This document shows, piece after piece, positions 11,154 to 21,299 of a stretch of DNA of 64,000 nt (its first letter is position 1; each line of letters starts with the position of its first letter). The notes beneath the pieces were generated by a model. It worked only from the letters and a program-made list of their open reading frames with translations, was not told where the DNA came from and did not search any database. The translations under genes were made by a program, and so were the position numbers. Source of the DNA: Rhodocyclales bacterium RIFCSPLOWO2_02_FULL_63_24 (GTDB taxonomy: Bacteria; Pseudomonadota; Gammaproteobacteria; Burkholderiales; Rhodocyclaceae); NCBI GenBank assembly GCA_001828935.1, contig MHZX01000119.1:1-64000 (forward strand), in the 5' to 3' direction.

Positions 11154-12079
11154 GCGGCACATCACCCGTGGCGACGCCGGAAAATACCCGCCTGGGTGTC
11201 TTCGCCGGACTGGCCGCCTACCTGATCTGGGGGCTGGTGCCGGTGTTCTTCAAGCAGATCGCCGAGGTGCCGGCCGATGAGATCATCGCCCACCGCGTGC
11301 TCTGGGCCATGCTCTTGATGACGGCGGTGATCGGCTTCGGTCGCGGCTTCGGCGCCGCCTTGCGCACCGCGCGGATTCCCAGGCAGCTCGCACGCATCGC
11401 GCTGGCCTCGGCCATGGTGATGATCAACTGGCTGACCTTCGTCTGGGGCGTGAATTCCGGCCACATCCTGGAAACCAGCCTGGGTTACTTCATCCTGCCC
11501 CTGTTCAATGTCGCGCTCGGCGTGCTGGTGCTCAAGGAACGCCTGCGCCCGCTGCAATGGCTGGCGGTGCTGCTGGCCGCGCTCGGCGTCGGCATCGAGG
11601 CCGCGCGCGTCGGCGGCCTGCCCTGGATCTCGCTGGTGCTGGCCGCCAGCTTCGGCATCTACGGCCTGCTGCGCAAGCAACTGCCGCTGGATGCCGCCAG
11701 CGGCCTGTTTCTCGAAACCGTGTGCATGATGCCCTTGGCGCTGGGCTGGCTGCTCTGGCTGACGTTCAACGGCGAGAACCACTTCGGCGGCACGGCAGGG
11801 CTTCTCACCGCGCGCGACCTGCTGCTGGTCGCCACCGGCGCGGTCACGGCCATTCCGCTGCTGCTGTTTGCCGTGGCGGCGCGCCGGCTGCCGCTCAACA
11901 TGCTCGGCTTTCTGCAATACCTGGCGCCGTCCATCACCTTCCTGCTCGCCGTGTTTGTCTATGACGAGCAGTTGAACCTGTCCCGCACGCTGGGGTTTGC
12001 CGCGATCTGGGCCGGTCTCGCCGTGTATAGCGTCGATCTGCTCAGGTCGGCCGGCAACCGGACCGTCGCCGTCCCATGA
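11150..12079 (+). CDS. rarD: EamA-family transporter RarD
   Basis: GLAAYLIWGLVPVFFKQ, HRVLWAMLLM, NWLTFVWGVNSGHILETSLGYFI. Confidence 0.88.
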   Translation: MSGTSPVATPENTRLGVFAGLAAYLIWGLVPVFFKQIAEVPADEIIAHRVLWAMLLMTAVIGFGRGFGAALRTARIPRQLARIALASAMVMINWLTFVWGVNSGHILETSLGYFILPLFNVALGVLVLKERLRPLQWLAVLLAALGVGIEAARVGGLPWISLVLAASFGIYGLLRKQLPLDAASGLFLETVCMMPLALGWLLWLTFNGENHFGGTAGLLTARDLLLVATGAVTAIPLLLFAVAARRLPLNMLGFLQYLAPSITFLLAVFVYDEQLNLSRTLGFAAIWAGLAVYSVDLLRSAGNRTVAVP

Positions 12080-12882
12080 GCTTCGATCCCGCCCAGTTCA
12101 AACGGCTTGAACGCGCCGGCTACAACCGCATCGGGCCGCGCTATCTGGCAGCCGCCGGCGCCCGCGGCGAACTGGCCGCAGCGTTGCTGGACCGAGCCCA
12201 ACTGGTGCCGGGACAGCGCGTGCTCGACTTGGCCAGCGGCCCCGGCCTGCTGGCGCGCGACGCGCGCGAACGGGTGGGCGCCGCCGGCCTGGCGATCGCC
12301 AGCGACATCAGCGAAGGCCAGCTCGCCTGTTGTCCCGATCTCCTACGGGTGGCCGCCGACGGTGAAGCGCTGCCGTTCGCCAGCGCCAGCGTCGATCGGG
12401 TGCTGTGCGGCCTCGGCCTGATGTTCTTTCCCGACGAGCAAGCGGCCTTGCGCGAAATCCGCCGTGTGTTGCGGCCAGACGGACTGCTCGCGCTGTCGGT
12501 GTGGGGACCGGCGGCAGAAGTGCCGCTGGTGGAGACCGCGCTGTCCTGCATGCGCCGCCTGCTGCCGCCACCGAAGGTAGTGCGCCCCTCGATCTTCCGC
12601 TTTGGCGAGGCGGACGAACTCGCGCGCCGTCTCGCCAGCGCCGACTATCGCGCTATCGAGATTCAAGCCTACCGCCTCGCAGTCGAATTCGCCGACGCCG
12701 CGGCCTACTGGCAGGGCTTTCTCGACCTCGCCGGCGGCGCCGCGGAAAGCCTGTCGCGCCTGCCGGCCGAAAAGCAAGCGGTGATCGCCGTCGCGGTCGG
12801 CGAAGACCTTGCGCCACATGCGGTGGCAGGCGGCTACCGGCTGAGCAGCACGGTCCTGATCGCCACCGCCAGACCGGTATAA
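12076..12882 (+). CDS. Class I SAM-dependent methyltransferase
   Basis: VLDLASGPGLLARDARERVG motif; Methyltransf_11-like. Confidence 0.85.
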   Translation: MSFDPAQFKRLERAGYNRIGPRYLAAAGARGELAAALLDRAQLVPGQRVLDLASGPGLLARDARERVGAAGLAIASDISEGQLACCPDLLRVAADGEALPFASASVDRVLCGLGLMFFPDEQAALREIRRVLRPDGLLALSVWGPAAEVPLVETALSCMRRLLPPPKVVRPSIFRFGEADELARRLASADYRAIEIQAYRLAVEFADAAAYWQGFLDLAGGAAESLSRLPAEKQAVIAVAVGEDLAPHAVAGGYRLSSTVLIATARPV

Positions 12883-12929
12883 TCCGTCCCCCGCGTTTTC
12901 CGCTCGCGCCCCGTGGCGCTCCCATCCCG

Positions 12930-14891
12930 ATGAATGTCCTGTTTGAAGAGGACGGCGCGTTTCGTGCCGGCACCGTGCTTGCCGACAGCGTGACTTCCTT
13001 GCAGATCGAACTCGCCTCGGGCAAGCGCACCAAGGTAAAGGCGGGCAACGTGCTGCTGCGCTTTGTGACCCCGGCGCCGGGCGAACTGCTGGAGCGCGCG
13101 GAGGCCGAGGCCGAGGGTATCGACGTGGAGTTTCTGTGGGAGGTCTGCGGCGAGGACGAATTCGGCTTCGAGCAACTGGCCGCGGAATACCATGGAGCCA
13201 AGCCGGAGTCGGTGCAGTCCGCGGCGGTTCTGCTGCGCCTGCATTCGGCCCCGATCTATTTTCATCGCAAGGGCCGCGGCCGCTTCCGCAAGGCGCCGCC
13301 CGAGATCCTGCAGGCGGCGCTGGCCGGACTGGAAAAGAAGCGCCAGCAGGCCGCAGCCATCGAGCGCATGGCCAGGGAACTCAAAGACGGTGCACTGCCC
13401 GCCGAGTTCGCCGCCATCCTGCCGCAACTCATCTACAAACCCGATCGCAACCGCGGCGAGACCAAGGCCCTCGAAGCCGCCTGCGCCGACACCGGAAAAT
13501 CCGCCGCGCGCCTGCTGTTCGATTGCGGCGCATTGCCTTCGACCCATGACTACCACCTCGGCCGCTTCCTGTTCGAGTTCTTCCCCGAGAGCAAGGGCGG
13601 TACCGGCTTTCCCTATTTTGCCGCGCCGACAGAGCCGGTCGAGCTACCGCTTGCTGCCGTCGCCGCTTTCAGCATCGACGATGCACACACTACCGAGATC
13701 GACGACGCGTTTTCGGTTACCGCAAGAGATGGCGGCGGTTGGCGGATCGGCATCCACATCGCCGCGCCGGGCCTGGGCTTCGCGCCCGACTCCGACTTGG
13801 GCCGCATCGCGCGCGAACGCTTGTCCACGGTGTATATGCCGGGACGCAAGATCACCATGCTGCCGCAGGACATCGTCGAGCATTTCACGCTGGCCGCGGG
13901 CCAGACCGTGGCCGCGATTTCGCTGTATCTCGATGTCGCCGCCGACTACCGACTGCTCGGCCACGAGACGCGCATGGAACGCGTACCCATCGTCGCCAAT
14001 CTGCGCCACCACGACATCGAGCCGCTGTTCAACGCCGACACGCTGGCCGCCGGCCTGCCGGAGTTTGCCTACCGCGACGAACTCAAGCTGCTCTGGGAAT
14101 TTGCCCAGGTACTGGAAGCCGGACGCGGCAAGCCCTCCGACAACAGCACGCGCAAGGACTACAACTTCGTCGTCGACTGGAACGCCGACAGCGACATTGC
14201 CGCCGAGCCGGGCAAGGGCCGGGTCGCTATCGACGAACGCGCCCGCGGCAGCCCGCTGGACACCCTGGTCGCCGAGCTGATGATCATGGCCAACGCGACC
14301 TGGGGCGCGATGCTGCGCGACGCCGGCATTCCCGCCCTGTACCGCGTGCAGACGGCGGGCAAGGTGCGCATGAGCACGGTCGCCGCGGCGCACGAAGGAC
14401 TCGGCGTCGAGTGCTATGCCTGGTCGTCCTCGCCCTTGCGGCGCTATTGCGACCTGCTCAACCAGTGGCAGCTGATCGCGCTGCTGAACAATGAACCGCC
14501 GCCGTTCGGACAGAAGGGCGCACCGAAGTCGGCTGAGCTGCTGGCCGCGATGCGCGATTTCGAGCTGACCTATGCCGCCTATGCCGAATTCCAGCGCGGC
14601 ATGGAACGCTACTGGTGCCTGCGCTGGCTGCTGCAGGAGGACCGACAGGTGGTGCTGGCGCAAGTGCTGCGCGAGTCCCTGGTGCGCCTCGACAGCATTC
14701 CGCTGGTGATCCGCGTCCCTTCGCTGCCCGAACTGCCGCGCGGAGCGCGGGTGCGACTGAGCGTCGAGGCGATCGACCTGCTGGAGGCGGAGGGGCGCTT
14801 CCGCTATCTCGAACTGGCGCCTGAATTGGCCTCGAATCAAGGCTCTGATGCCGCCTTCGGCGGCGCAGAGGACGAGGAAGTCGGGGAGTAA
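12930..14891 (+). CDS. RNB-domain exoribonuclease (RNase II/R family)
   Basis: AFSIDDAHTTEIDDAFSV RNB catalytic motif; SSPLRRYCDLLNQWQL. Confidence 0.9.
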   Translation: MNVLFEEDGAFRAGTVLADSVTSLQIELASGKRTKVKAGNVLLRFVTPAPGELLERAEAEAEGIDVEFLWEVCGEDEFGFEQLAAEYHGAKPESVQSAAVLLRLHSAPIYFHRKGRGRFRKAPPEILQAALAGLEKKRQQAAAIERMARELKDGALPAEFAAILPQLIYKPDRNRGETKALEAACADTGKSAARLLFDCGALPSTHDYHLGRFLFEFFPESKGGTGFPYFAAPTEPVELPLAAVAAFSIDDAHTTEIDDAFSVTARDGGGWRIGIHIAAPGLGFAPDSDLGRIARERLSTVYMPGRKITMLPQDIVEHFTLAAGQTVAAISLYLDVAADYRLLGHETRMERVPIVANLRHHDIEPLFNADTLAAGLPEFAYRDELKLLWEFAQVLEAGRGKPSDNSTRKDYNFVVDWNADSDIAAEPGKGRVAIDERARGSPLDTLVAELMIMANATWGAMLRDAGIPALYRVQTAGKVRMSTVAAAHEGLGVECYAWSSSPLRRYCDLLNQWQLIALLNNEPPPFGQKGAPKSAELLAAMRDFELTYAAYAEFQRGMERYWCLRWLLQEDRQVVLAQVLRESLVRLDSIPLVIRVPSLPELPRGARVRLSVEAIDLLEAEGRFRYLELAPELASNQGSDAAFGGAEDEEVGE

Positions 14892-14904
14892 AATCGGCGA
14901 AGTC

Positions 14905-15828
14905 ATGCCAAACTCCCCCAGTCCGTCGCGCGCCTCCGGATCTTTTCTGCCGCCCATGCCGGCGTTTTTCGCCGCAATGGATGCACCGCGACGCAACCTG
15001 ACCCTGGCGCTGGGCGCCTCGCTGCTGATCCACGCTGTCGTCCTCGCGATTCGCTTCACGCCGCCGGATTTCATCGACAAGGCGCGCGAACGGGCGCTCG
15101 ACGTGATCCTGGTCAACAGCAAGAGCAAGAGCCGACCCAACAAGGCGCAGGCCAAGGCACAAACCAGTCTCGATGGCGGCGGCAACACCGAGGAAGACCG
15201 TCGCGCCAGGACGCCGCTGCCGCCATCGCCGAATACCAGGGAAGGCCGCGAACTGCTCGAAGCGCAGCGTCGCGTCGCCGAACTCGAAGCGCAGCAGCAG
15301 GAAATGCTGACGCGGCTGGCGAGCGAAAAAGCCATTGCCGCGAACAAGAACCAAAACAAGCCGACGCCGACCCCGGAACCCAGCCGTTCCGGGGTCGACC
15401 TTGCCAATAGCGCGCTGGCCATCGCCCGCATCGAGGGCCAGATCTCACGCCAATTGGACGAGTACAACCAGCGGCCGCGCAAGAAATTCATCGGCGCCCG
15501 GGTCGAGGAGTACCGCTTCGCGCAATACGTCGAGGACTGGCGGCAGAAGATCGAACGCATCGGCAACCTGAACTACCCCGATGCCGTCAGGGGCCGCCTC
15601 TACGGCAGCCTGGTGTTGACCGTGATCATCAAGGCCAACGGCGACCTGGAGCGCGTCGAGGTCAGCCGCTCCTCGGGCAAGAGCCTGCTCGACGACGCCG
15701 CGCGCCGCATCGTGCAGATGGCCGCGCCCTACGCCGCCTTTCCCGACGCCATCCGGCGCGACACCGACGTGCTGGAGATCACCCGTACCTGGACCTTCAC
15801 CAACGCCGATCGCCTGCGTTCGGACTGA
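14905..15828 (+). CDS. Energy transducer TonB-like protein
   Basis: N-terminal TM, coiled-coil/Pro linker, C-terminal YPDAVRGRLYGSLVLTVIIKANGDLERVEVSRSSGKSLLDDAA TonB_C-like. Confidence 0.8.
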   Translation: MPNSPSPSRASGSFLPPMPAFFAAMDAPRRNLTLALGASLLIHAVVLAIRFTPPDFIDKARERALDVILVNSKSKSRPNKAQAKAQTSLDGGGNTEEDRRARTPLPPSPNTREGRELLEAQRRVAELEAQQQEMLTRLASEKAIAANKNQNKPTPTPEPSRSGVDLANSALAIARIEGQISRQLDEYNQRPRKKFIGARVEEYRFAQYVEDWRQKIERIGNLNYPDAVRGRLYGSLVLTVIIKANGDLERVEVSRSSGKSLLDDAARRIVQMAAPYAAFPDAIRRDTDVLEITRTWTFTNADRLRSD

Positions 15829-15848
15829 CTCCGACCGCCATAGCCTTC

Positions 15849-16697
15849 ATGACTGATCGTTACGCCGTTTTCGGCAACCCTATCGGGCACAGCCAGTCGC
15901 CCCGCATCCACGCGCTGTTCGCGGCGCAGACCGGGCAGGACATCAGCTACCAGGCCATCCTGGCGGAGCGCAATGGCTTCGCTGCCGCCGTAGATGCCTT
16001 CGTTGCGGCGGGCGAGGGGCCGGCCCGCGGCGCCAACGTTACCGTGCCGTTCAAGGAAGAGGCCTTCCGCCTTGCCGCGCAACGCACGCCCCGCGCTGAA
16101 GCCGCCGGTGCGGTGAATACCCTGAGCTTCGAAGCAGGCGCCATCATCGGCGACAACACCGATGGCGCGGGACTGGTGCGCGACCTCAAGCACAATCTCG
16201 GCTGCGACCCGGCCGGGCGCCGCATCCTTCTGCTGGGAGCCGGCGGCGCCGCACGCGGCGTGATCCTGCCGCTGCTGCTGGAAGATCCCGCCGAACTGGT
16301 GATTGCCAATCGCACCGAGGAAACGGCGGCCCGCCTGGCCCTTGAGTTTGCCAATTCGTTTTCCCGACTGCCCGGCTGCACGGTCGGCGTAACACCCGAT
16401 GGCATGGGCTTTCCCGGCCTCGCCGGGCGAGCGTTCGACCTCGTCATCAACGCCACCTCGGCCGGGCTCAGCGGCGCCGTACTGCCACTGCCGACTTCCG
16501 TTTTCGCGCCGCGCTGCGTCGCCTATGAAATGGTCTATGGCCGCGTCACGCCCTTCATGAATCAGGCGCGCGACGCCGACGCTCGCGTTGCCGACGGGCT
16601 CGGCATGCTGGTGGAGCAGGCCGCCGAGGCCTTCTTCGTCTGGCGTGGGGTGCGCCCGCATACCGCGCCGGTACTGGCAGCGCTCAAGGCGTCATGA
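15849..16697 (+). CDS. aroE: Shikimate dehydrogenase
   Basis: YAVFGNPIGHSQSPRIH; GANVTVPFKEEAF; GAGGAARGVILPLL. Confidence 0.95.
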   Translation: MTDRYAVFGNPIGHSQSPRIHALFAAQTGQDISYQAILAERNGFAAAVDAFVAAGEGPARGANVTVPFKEEAFRLAAQRTPRAEAAGAVNTLSFEAGAIIGDNTDGAGLVRDLKHNLGCDPAGRRILLLGAGGAARGVILPLLLEDPAELVIANRTEETAARLALEFANSFSRLPGCTVGVTPDGMGFPGLAGRAFDLVINATSAGLSGAVLPLPTSVFAPRCVAYEMVYGRVTPFMNQARDADARVADGLGMLVEQAAEAFFVWRGVRPHTAPVLAALKAS

Positions 16698-16770
16698 ATG
16701 ACTGGCGCCGGACCGCCCCAAGGCGGGCGCAGCGTATCACCTGGAGGTCGGCATCTGGCCGACCGAACTA

Positions 16771-16803
16771 CCCTCACCCCCTTTCCCGGAAAGCGGGTGA
16801 GGG
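16771..16803. repeat. Near-perfect 33-bp palindrome upstream of mtgA
   Basis: CCCTCACCC-C-CTTTCC-C-GGAAAG-C-GGGTGAGGG; shares its CTTTCC-N-GGAAAG core with the palindrome at 407-423. Confidence 0.7.
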
Positions 16804-16806
16804 GAA

Positions 16807-17511
16807 ATGTCGATCATGAGACCCGCGCCGCGCTGGCTCAAAGTGGGGCTCGCGGCAATCGCGGGTTTGCTGCTGCTCTGGCAAGGCTGGTACCTGGGTT
16901 GGGTGATCTGGTGGAAATGGGTGAATCCCGGCACCACCAGTTTCCAGAGTCAGCGCCTCGATGAAGCGCGGCAAAAGAACCCGAAAGCCGAGATCAAGCG
17001 TCAGTGGGTGCCGTACGAACGAATTTCGGTGCACCTCAAGCGCGCCGTGATCGCCGCCGAGGATGACAAGTTCATCGATCATGAGGGCTTCGACTGGGAG
17101 GGCATACAGAAGGCCATCGAAAAGAACCAGAAGAAAGGCAAGGTGGTGGCCGGCGGCTCCACCATCTCCCAGCAACTGGCGAAGAATCTGCTGCTGTCGC
17201 CGACCAAGTCGGTTTTGCGCAAGGCCGAAGAGGCCATCATCACGGTTTGGATCGAGCTGCTGTGGGACAAGCGGCGCATCCTCGAGGTCTATCTCAACGT
17301 CGTCGAATGGGGCGACGGCGTATTCGGCGCAGAGGCCGCCGCACGGCGCTATTTCGGCATCTCCGCGGCCCAGCTCGGTGCCGAACAGGCGGCGCGGCTG
17401 GCGGTCATGCTGCCCGCCCCGCGCCGCTACGAACGCAATCCCTGGTCGGCTTACCTGAACGGCCGCGCCCAACTGATTCTCGGCCGCATGGGTGGCGCGG
17501 AAGTGCCATGA
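16807..17511 (+). CDS. mtgA: Monofunctional biosynthetic peptidoglycan transglycosylase
   Basis: IAAEDDKFIDHEGFDWEGI, GGSTISQQLAKNL, EVYLNVVEWG. Confidence 0.95.
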   Translation: MSIMRPAPRWLKVGLAAIAGLLLLWQGWYLGWVIWWKWVNPGTTSFQSQRLDEARQKNPKAEIKRQWVPYERISVHLKRAVIAAEDDKFIDHEGFDWEGIQKAIEKNQKKGKVVAGGSTISQQLAKNLLLSPTKSVLRKAEEAIITVWIELLWDKRRILEVYLNVVEWGDGVFGAEAAARRYFGISAAQLGAEQAARLAVMLPAPRRYERNPWSAYLNGRAQLILGRMGGAEVP

Positions 17512-17543
17512 ATCATGACGAAGGCGACTAGAATACGGCCGCC

Positions 17544-18914
17544 ATGTCCGAGATCCTGAACCCGCCCGTTGAAGACGATGCCGAGGCGCGCCAGCGCGCC
17601 GAAGAGCAGGAGACCCTGCGCGAGGTCGAGGACCTGATACGCCGCCAGGAATGGACGGCGCTGCGCGCGCGACTGGAACCGCTGGCCGCGGAATCCGTGG
17701 CGCGCATCCTCGATGCGCTGCCGCCCGACGAGAGCGTCCAGGTCTGGGAACTGCTGGACAAGGAACAGGGCGAGGACGTACTCGAGGAGCTATCCGACGC
17801 CCTGCAGGACTCACTGGGAGAGGAGCCGGACGAAGCTCCCGCTGCACCGCCCGGCGACATGCCTCGCGCACAGCAGGCGAACGAAGCCCAGCGCAAGCCG
17901 GCGACGGTCAACGCCTTCGAGTTGAAGAACGGCCGCCTGCGCCAGATCCAGATCGACAGCAAGGAAGACCTCGCCGCCACAGCGCCGATCTGGGTCGACC
18001 TGCTCGCCCCATCGAAGGAGGAAAGGAGGTGGGTCAAGGACATCTTCGACCTCGACCTGCCGGATGCCGACGACCTCACCGATATCGAGGAATCGGCGCG
18101 CTTCTATATCGACGAAGACGCTGCGGTGCATCTGCACTCGGACTTCCTGCTCGACAAGGAGGACGAATCGCGCAACGTTGCGGTGGCCTTCGTCCTGCAC
18201 AACAATATCCTGTTCTCGATGCGCGACGAGGAGCTGCCGGTGTTCCGCCTGCAGCGGCTGCGCGCGCGGATCCAGCCGGGCTACGTCACCGACGGCAAGG
18301 ACGTGCTGCTCGACCTTTACGACGCCGACGTCGAATACTCCGCCGATGCGCTGGAGGACATCTACGCCGAACTGGAGAAGGTCAGCCGTACTGTACTGAC
18401 GCCGCAGGTCACCGACGACGAGGCGGCCGAGATTCTTTCCGATATCGCCAATGAAGAGGACCTCAATGGCCGCATCCGGCGCAACGTCCTCGATACCCGA
18501 CGCGCGCTCTCTTTCCTGATGCGCAGCCGGCTGCTGTCCAGCGACCAGCACGACGACGTCCGCCAAATCCTGCGCGACATCGATTCGCTGGATGGGCACA
18601 CGTCCTTCCTGTTCGGCAAGATCAACTTCCTGATGGATGCCACGGTCGGCTTCATCAACATCAACCAGAACAAACGCATATCCAAACTGACCACCATCAG
18701 CGTGGTGTTCGTCCCGCTCAACATCATCGCCGGCATCGGCGGCATGAGCGAGTTCTCGATGATGACCCAGGGCATCCCCTGGCCGGTTTCCTACGGCGCC
18801 TTCGTCGTCGCCATGGGCCTCGTCGGCTGGGGCACCTACGTCACGCTGCGCTGGCTGGAAACCCGCAAGGCGAGGAAGCTGCTCGCCGCCCGGCGCGCCG
18901 GACGCGAGGCCTGA
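17544..18914 (+). CDS. CorA-family magnesium transporter with MgtE_N-like N-terminal region
   Basis: C-terminal two-TM CorA region (NKRISKLTTISVVFVPLNIIAGIGGMSEFS). N-terminal LIRRQEWTALRARLEPLAAESVARILDALPPDESVQVWELLDKEQGEDVLEELSDAL resembles the MgtE intracellular N domain. Confidence 0.88.
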   Translation: MSEILNPPVEDDAEARQRAEEQETLREVEDLIRRQEWTALRARLEPLAAESVARILDALPPDESVQVWELLDKEQGEDVLEELSDALQDSLGEEPDEAPAAPPGDMPRAQQANEAQRKPATVNAFELKNGRLRQIQIDSKEDLAATAPIWVDLLAPSKEERRWVKDIFDLDLPDADDLTDIEESARFYIDEDAAVHLHSDFLLDKEDESRNVAVAFVLHNNILFSMRDEELPVFRLQRLRARIQPGYVTDGKDVLLDLYDADVEYSADALEDIYAELEKVSRTVLTPQVTDDEAAEILSDIANEEDLNGRIRRNVLDTRRALSFLMRSRLLSSDQHDDVRQILRDIDSLDGHTSFLFGKINFLMDATVGFININQNKRISKLTTISVVFVPLNIIAGIGGMSEFSMMTQGIPWPVSYGAFVVAMGLVGWGTYVTLRWLETRKARKLLAARRAGREA

Positions 18915-18933
18915 GCGCCGCCGACGTCGGGCG

Positions 18934-19281
18934 CTACTTCGTCACCAGCTTGAGGCCGAGGATGCCGGCCACGATCAGGCCGATGCAAACCAGCCGGGCG
19001 ACCTCGCGCGATTCATTGAACAGCGCCATGCCAAGTAGCGCCGTGCCGACCGCGCCGATGCCGGTCCACACCGCATAGGCAGTGCCCACCGGCAAGGTTT
19101 TCAACGACCAGGCCAGCAGCAGCACCGAGGCGGCCATCGCCGCCAGCGTCCAGGCGCTCGGGGTCAGACGCGTGAAGCCTTCGGTGTATTTGAGGCCGAT
19201 GGCCCAGGCCACTTCGCACAAGCCGGCGACCAGAAGGACGATCCAGGCCGCCGCGGAGCTGAGAACCGGCATGGTCGCCAT
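18934..19281 (-). CDS. sugE: SMR-family exporter (SugE/Gdx-like)
   Basis: [34 protein letters not shown]...[22 protein letters not shown]. Confidence 0.9.
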   Translation of the reverse strand: MATMPVLSSAAAWIVLLVAGLCEVAWAIGLKYTEGFTRLTPSAWTLAAMAASVLLLAWSLKTLPVGTAYAVWTGIGAVGTALLGMALFNESREVARLVCIGLIVAGILGLKLVTK

Positions 19282-19298
19282 ACCGCCAGCGCCGACTC

Positions 19299-20576
19299 TC
19301 AGCCGGCAGCGAAGATCGCCTCGGCCGCCGCCACCGTTGCGGCGATGTCGGCATCGCTGTGCGCGGCCGAGACGAAACCCGCCTCGAAGGCCGAGGGCGC
19401 CAGGTAGAAGCCGGCATCCAGCATGGCGTGGAAGAAGCGGTTGAAGGCGTCCTTGTCGGTGACCATCACTTGGGCATAGGAGGTCGGCGGCGTGGCGGCG
19501 AAATAGACGCCGAACATGCCGCCCACCGACTGTGCCGAGAACTTCACGCCGCGCCGTTGCGCGGCGGCAGCCAGCCCCTCGACCAGGGCTTTGGTCTTCG
19601 CCGCCAGTGCTTCGTAAAAGCCTGGCGCGGCGATCTTCTTCAACGTAACCAGGCCCGCCGCCACCGACAACGGATTGCCCGACAAGGTGCCGGCCTGGTA
19701 CACCGGACCCAGCGGCGCAATTTTCTCCATGATGTCGCGCCGGCCGCCGAAGGCGCCGAGCGGCATGCCGCCGCCGACCACCTTGCCGAAGGTCGACAGG
19801 TCCGGCGTGATGCCATACAGGCCCTGCGCCGACCCCGGGCCGACGCGAAAGCCGGTCATCACCTCGTCGAAAATCAGCAGCGCCCCGTGCTGGGTGCACA
19901 GTTCGCGCATCGCTGCGAGGAATTCGGGCTTGGGCGCAATCAGGTTCATGTTGCCGGCCACCGGCTCGACGATCACGCAGGCAATGCTCTTGCCATGTGT
20001 GGCGAAGGCCTCGCGCAGGCCCTGAGCATCGTTGTAGTCGAGCACCAGAGTGTGTTGCGCAAGATCCGCCGGCACTCCCGCCGAGGACGGGTTGCCGAAA
20101 GTCAGCAGACCCGAGCCGGCCTTGACCAGCAGGCTGTCGCCATGCCCGTGGTAGCAGCCCTCGAACTTGACGATCGCGTCGCGCCCAGTAAAGCCGCGCG
20201 CCAGGCGGATGGCGCTCATGGTGGCCTCGGTGCCGGAGGAGACCAGGCGCACCATGTCCATGCTCGGCACCCGCTGCACCAGCAATTCGGCCAGTTCGAT
20301 CTCGGCCTCGGTCGGCGCGCCGAAGGAAAGCCCTTTCGCCGCGGCCTCCTGCACCGCATACACGGTGTCGGGATCGGCGTGGCCGAGAATCAGCGGACCC
20401 CAGGATCCCACATAGTCGATATAGGACCTGCCGTCGGCATCCCAGACCCGGGCACCCTCGCCGCGCGCAAAAAACCGCGGCGCGCCGCCCACCGAGCGGA
20501 AGGCCCGCACCGGCGAATTGACGCCGCCAGGAATGGTTTTCTGGGCACGAGTGAAGAGTTCTTCGTTGCGAGTCAT
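19299..20576 (-). CDS. hemL: Glutamate-1-semialdehyde 2,1-aminomutase
   Basis: [47 protein letters not shown]. Confidence 0.97.
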   Translation of the reverse strand: MTRNEELFTRAQKTIPGGVNSPVRAFRSVGGAPRFFARGEGARVWDADGRSYIDYVGSWGPLILGHADPDTVYAVQEAAAKGLSFGAPTEAEIELAELLVQRVPSMDMVRLVSSGTEATMSAIRLARGFTGRDAIVKFEGCYHGHGDSLLVKAGSGLLTFGNPSSAGVPADLAQHTLVLDYNDAQGLREAFATHGKSIACVIVEPVAGNMNLIAPKPEFLAAMRELCTQHGALLIFDEVMTGFRVGPGSAQGLYGITPDLSTFGKVVGGGMPLGAFGGRRDIMEKIAPLGPVYQAGTLSGNPLSVAAGLVTLKKIAAPGFYEALAAKTKALVEGLAAAAQRRGVKFSAQSVGGMFGVYFAATPPTSYAQVMVTDKDAFNRFFHAMLDAGFYLAPSAFEAGFVSAAHSDADIAATVAAAEAIFAAG

Positions 20577-20624
20577 GACAGAGTCCTGTTTATCCGGTAA
20601 AGCGGGGGAAGGCGTCGGCGCCGC

Positions 20625-21269
20625 TCAGGATACCCGCCGCGCGCCTGGCTCGAACAGCGCCTGATAGGCTTCCGCCCGCGCCTTGATGTCCATCGCGTCG
20701 AACAGGTCGCTGACCACGGCAATCATGTCGGCGCCGGCGGCGATCACCTGCGGCGCATTGTCGAGCGTAATGCCGCCGATGGCGGCGATCGGCAAGCCAA
20801 AGCGCTTGCGCGCGGCACCCAGCAGCTCCAGCGGCGCGCGCACCGCCGCGGGCTTGGTGCGCGAGGGGAACATGGTGCCGAAGGCAAGATAGTCGGCACC
20901 TGCGGCGGCAGCTTCTTCGCCGCGGGCAAGTTCGTTGTAGCAGGAGACGCCGAGGATGCGCTTTGGTCCCAGGGCATCGCGCGCCGCGGCGAGCGAACCT
21001 CCGGGCGCGTCGTCGCGTCCGATGTGGGCGCCGTCGGCGCCGATCTCCACCGCCAGCCAGACATCGTCGTTGATGATCAGTTTGGCGCCCGAGGCGCGGC
21101 AGATGCGCAGCATCTCGGCCGCCTGTGCCCTGCGCAGCGGGTGTGGCGCCACCTTGTTGCGGTATTGGACAAGTGGCGCCCCCCCGTCCAGCGCCGCCTT
21201 GACCAGCGCCGAAAGACGCGGCAACAGGTGGTCGTCGACCGTGACCGCGCACAGGCCTGCGAGCTTCAT
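20625..21269 (-). CDS. thiE: Thiamine phosphate synthase
   Basis: VQYRNK, GVSCYN, DYLAFGTMFPSRTKP, AIGGITLDNA. Confidence 0.9.
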   Translation of the reverse strand: MKLAGLCAVTVDDHLLPRLSALVKAALDGGAPLVQYRNKVAPHPLRRAQAAEMLRICRASGAKLIINDDVWLAVEIGADGAHIGRDDAPGGSLAAARDALGPKRILGVSCYNELARGEEAAAAGADYLAFGTMFPSRTKPAAVRAPLELLGAARKRFGLPIAAIGGITLDNAPQVIAAGADMIAVVSDLFDAMDIKARAEAYQALFEPGARRVS

Positions 21270-21299
21270 CGCACGATACCCTCGATCAGATGCCGCACA

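Noticed and set aside
12636-12650. Extra CCAGCGCCGAC matches (12636, 28366, 40667, 42599) as dispersed-repeat copies
   Set aside because: Only an 11-nt core is shared and the sites are explained by codons for Ala-Ser-Ala-Asp or similar; excluded from the repeat family.
13644-15566. 640-aa minus-strand ORF opposite the RNB and TonB-like genes
   Set aside because: Antisense shadow of two well-supported genes; no recognisable domain.
18934-19300. Guanidine (ykkC) riboswitch expected before sugE
   Set aside because: sugE lies directly after hemL with ~17 bp spacing, leaving no room for a riboswitch.
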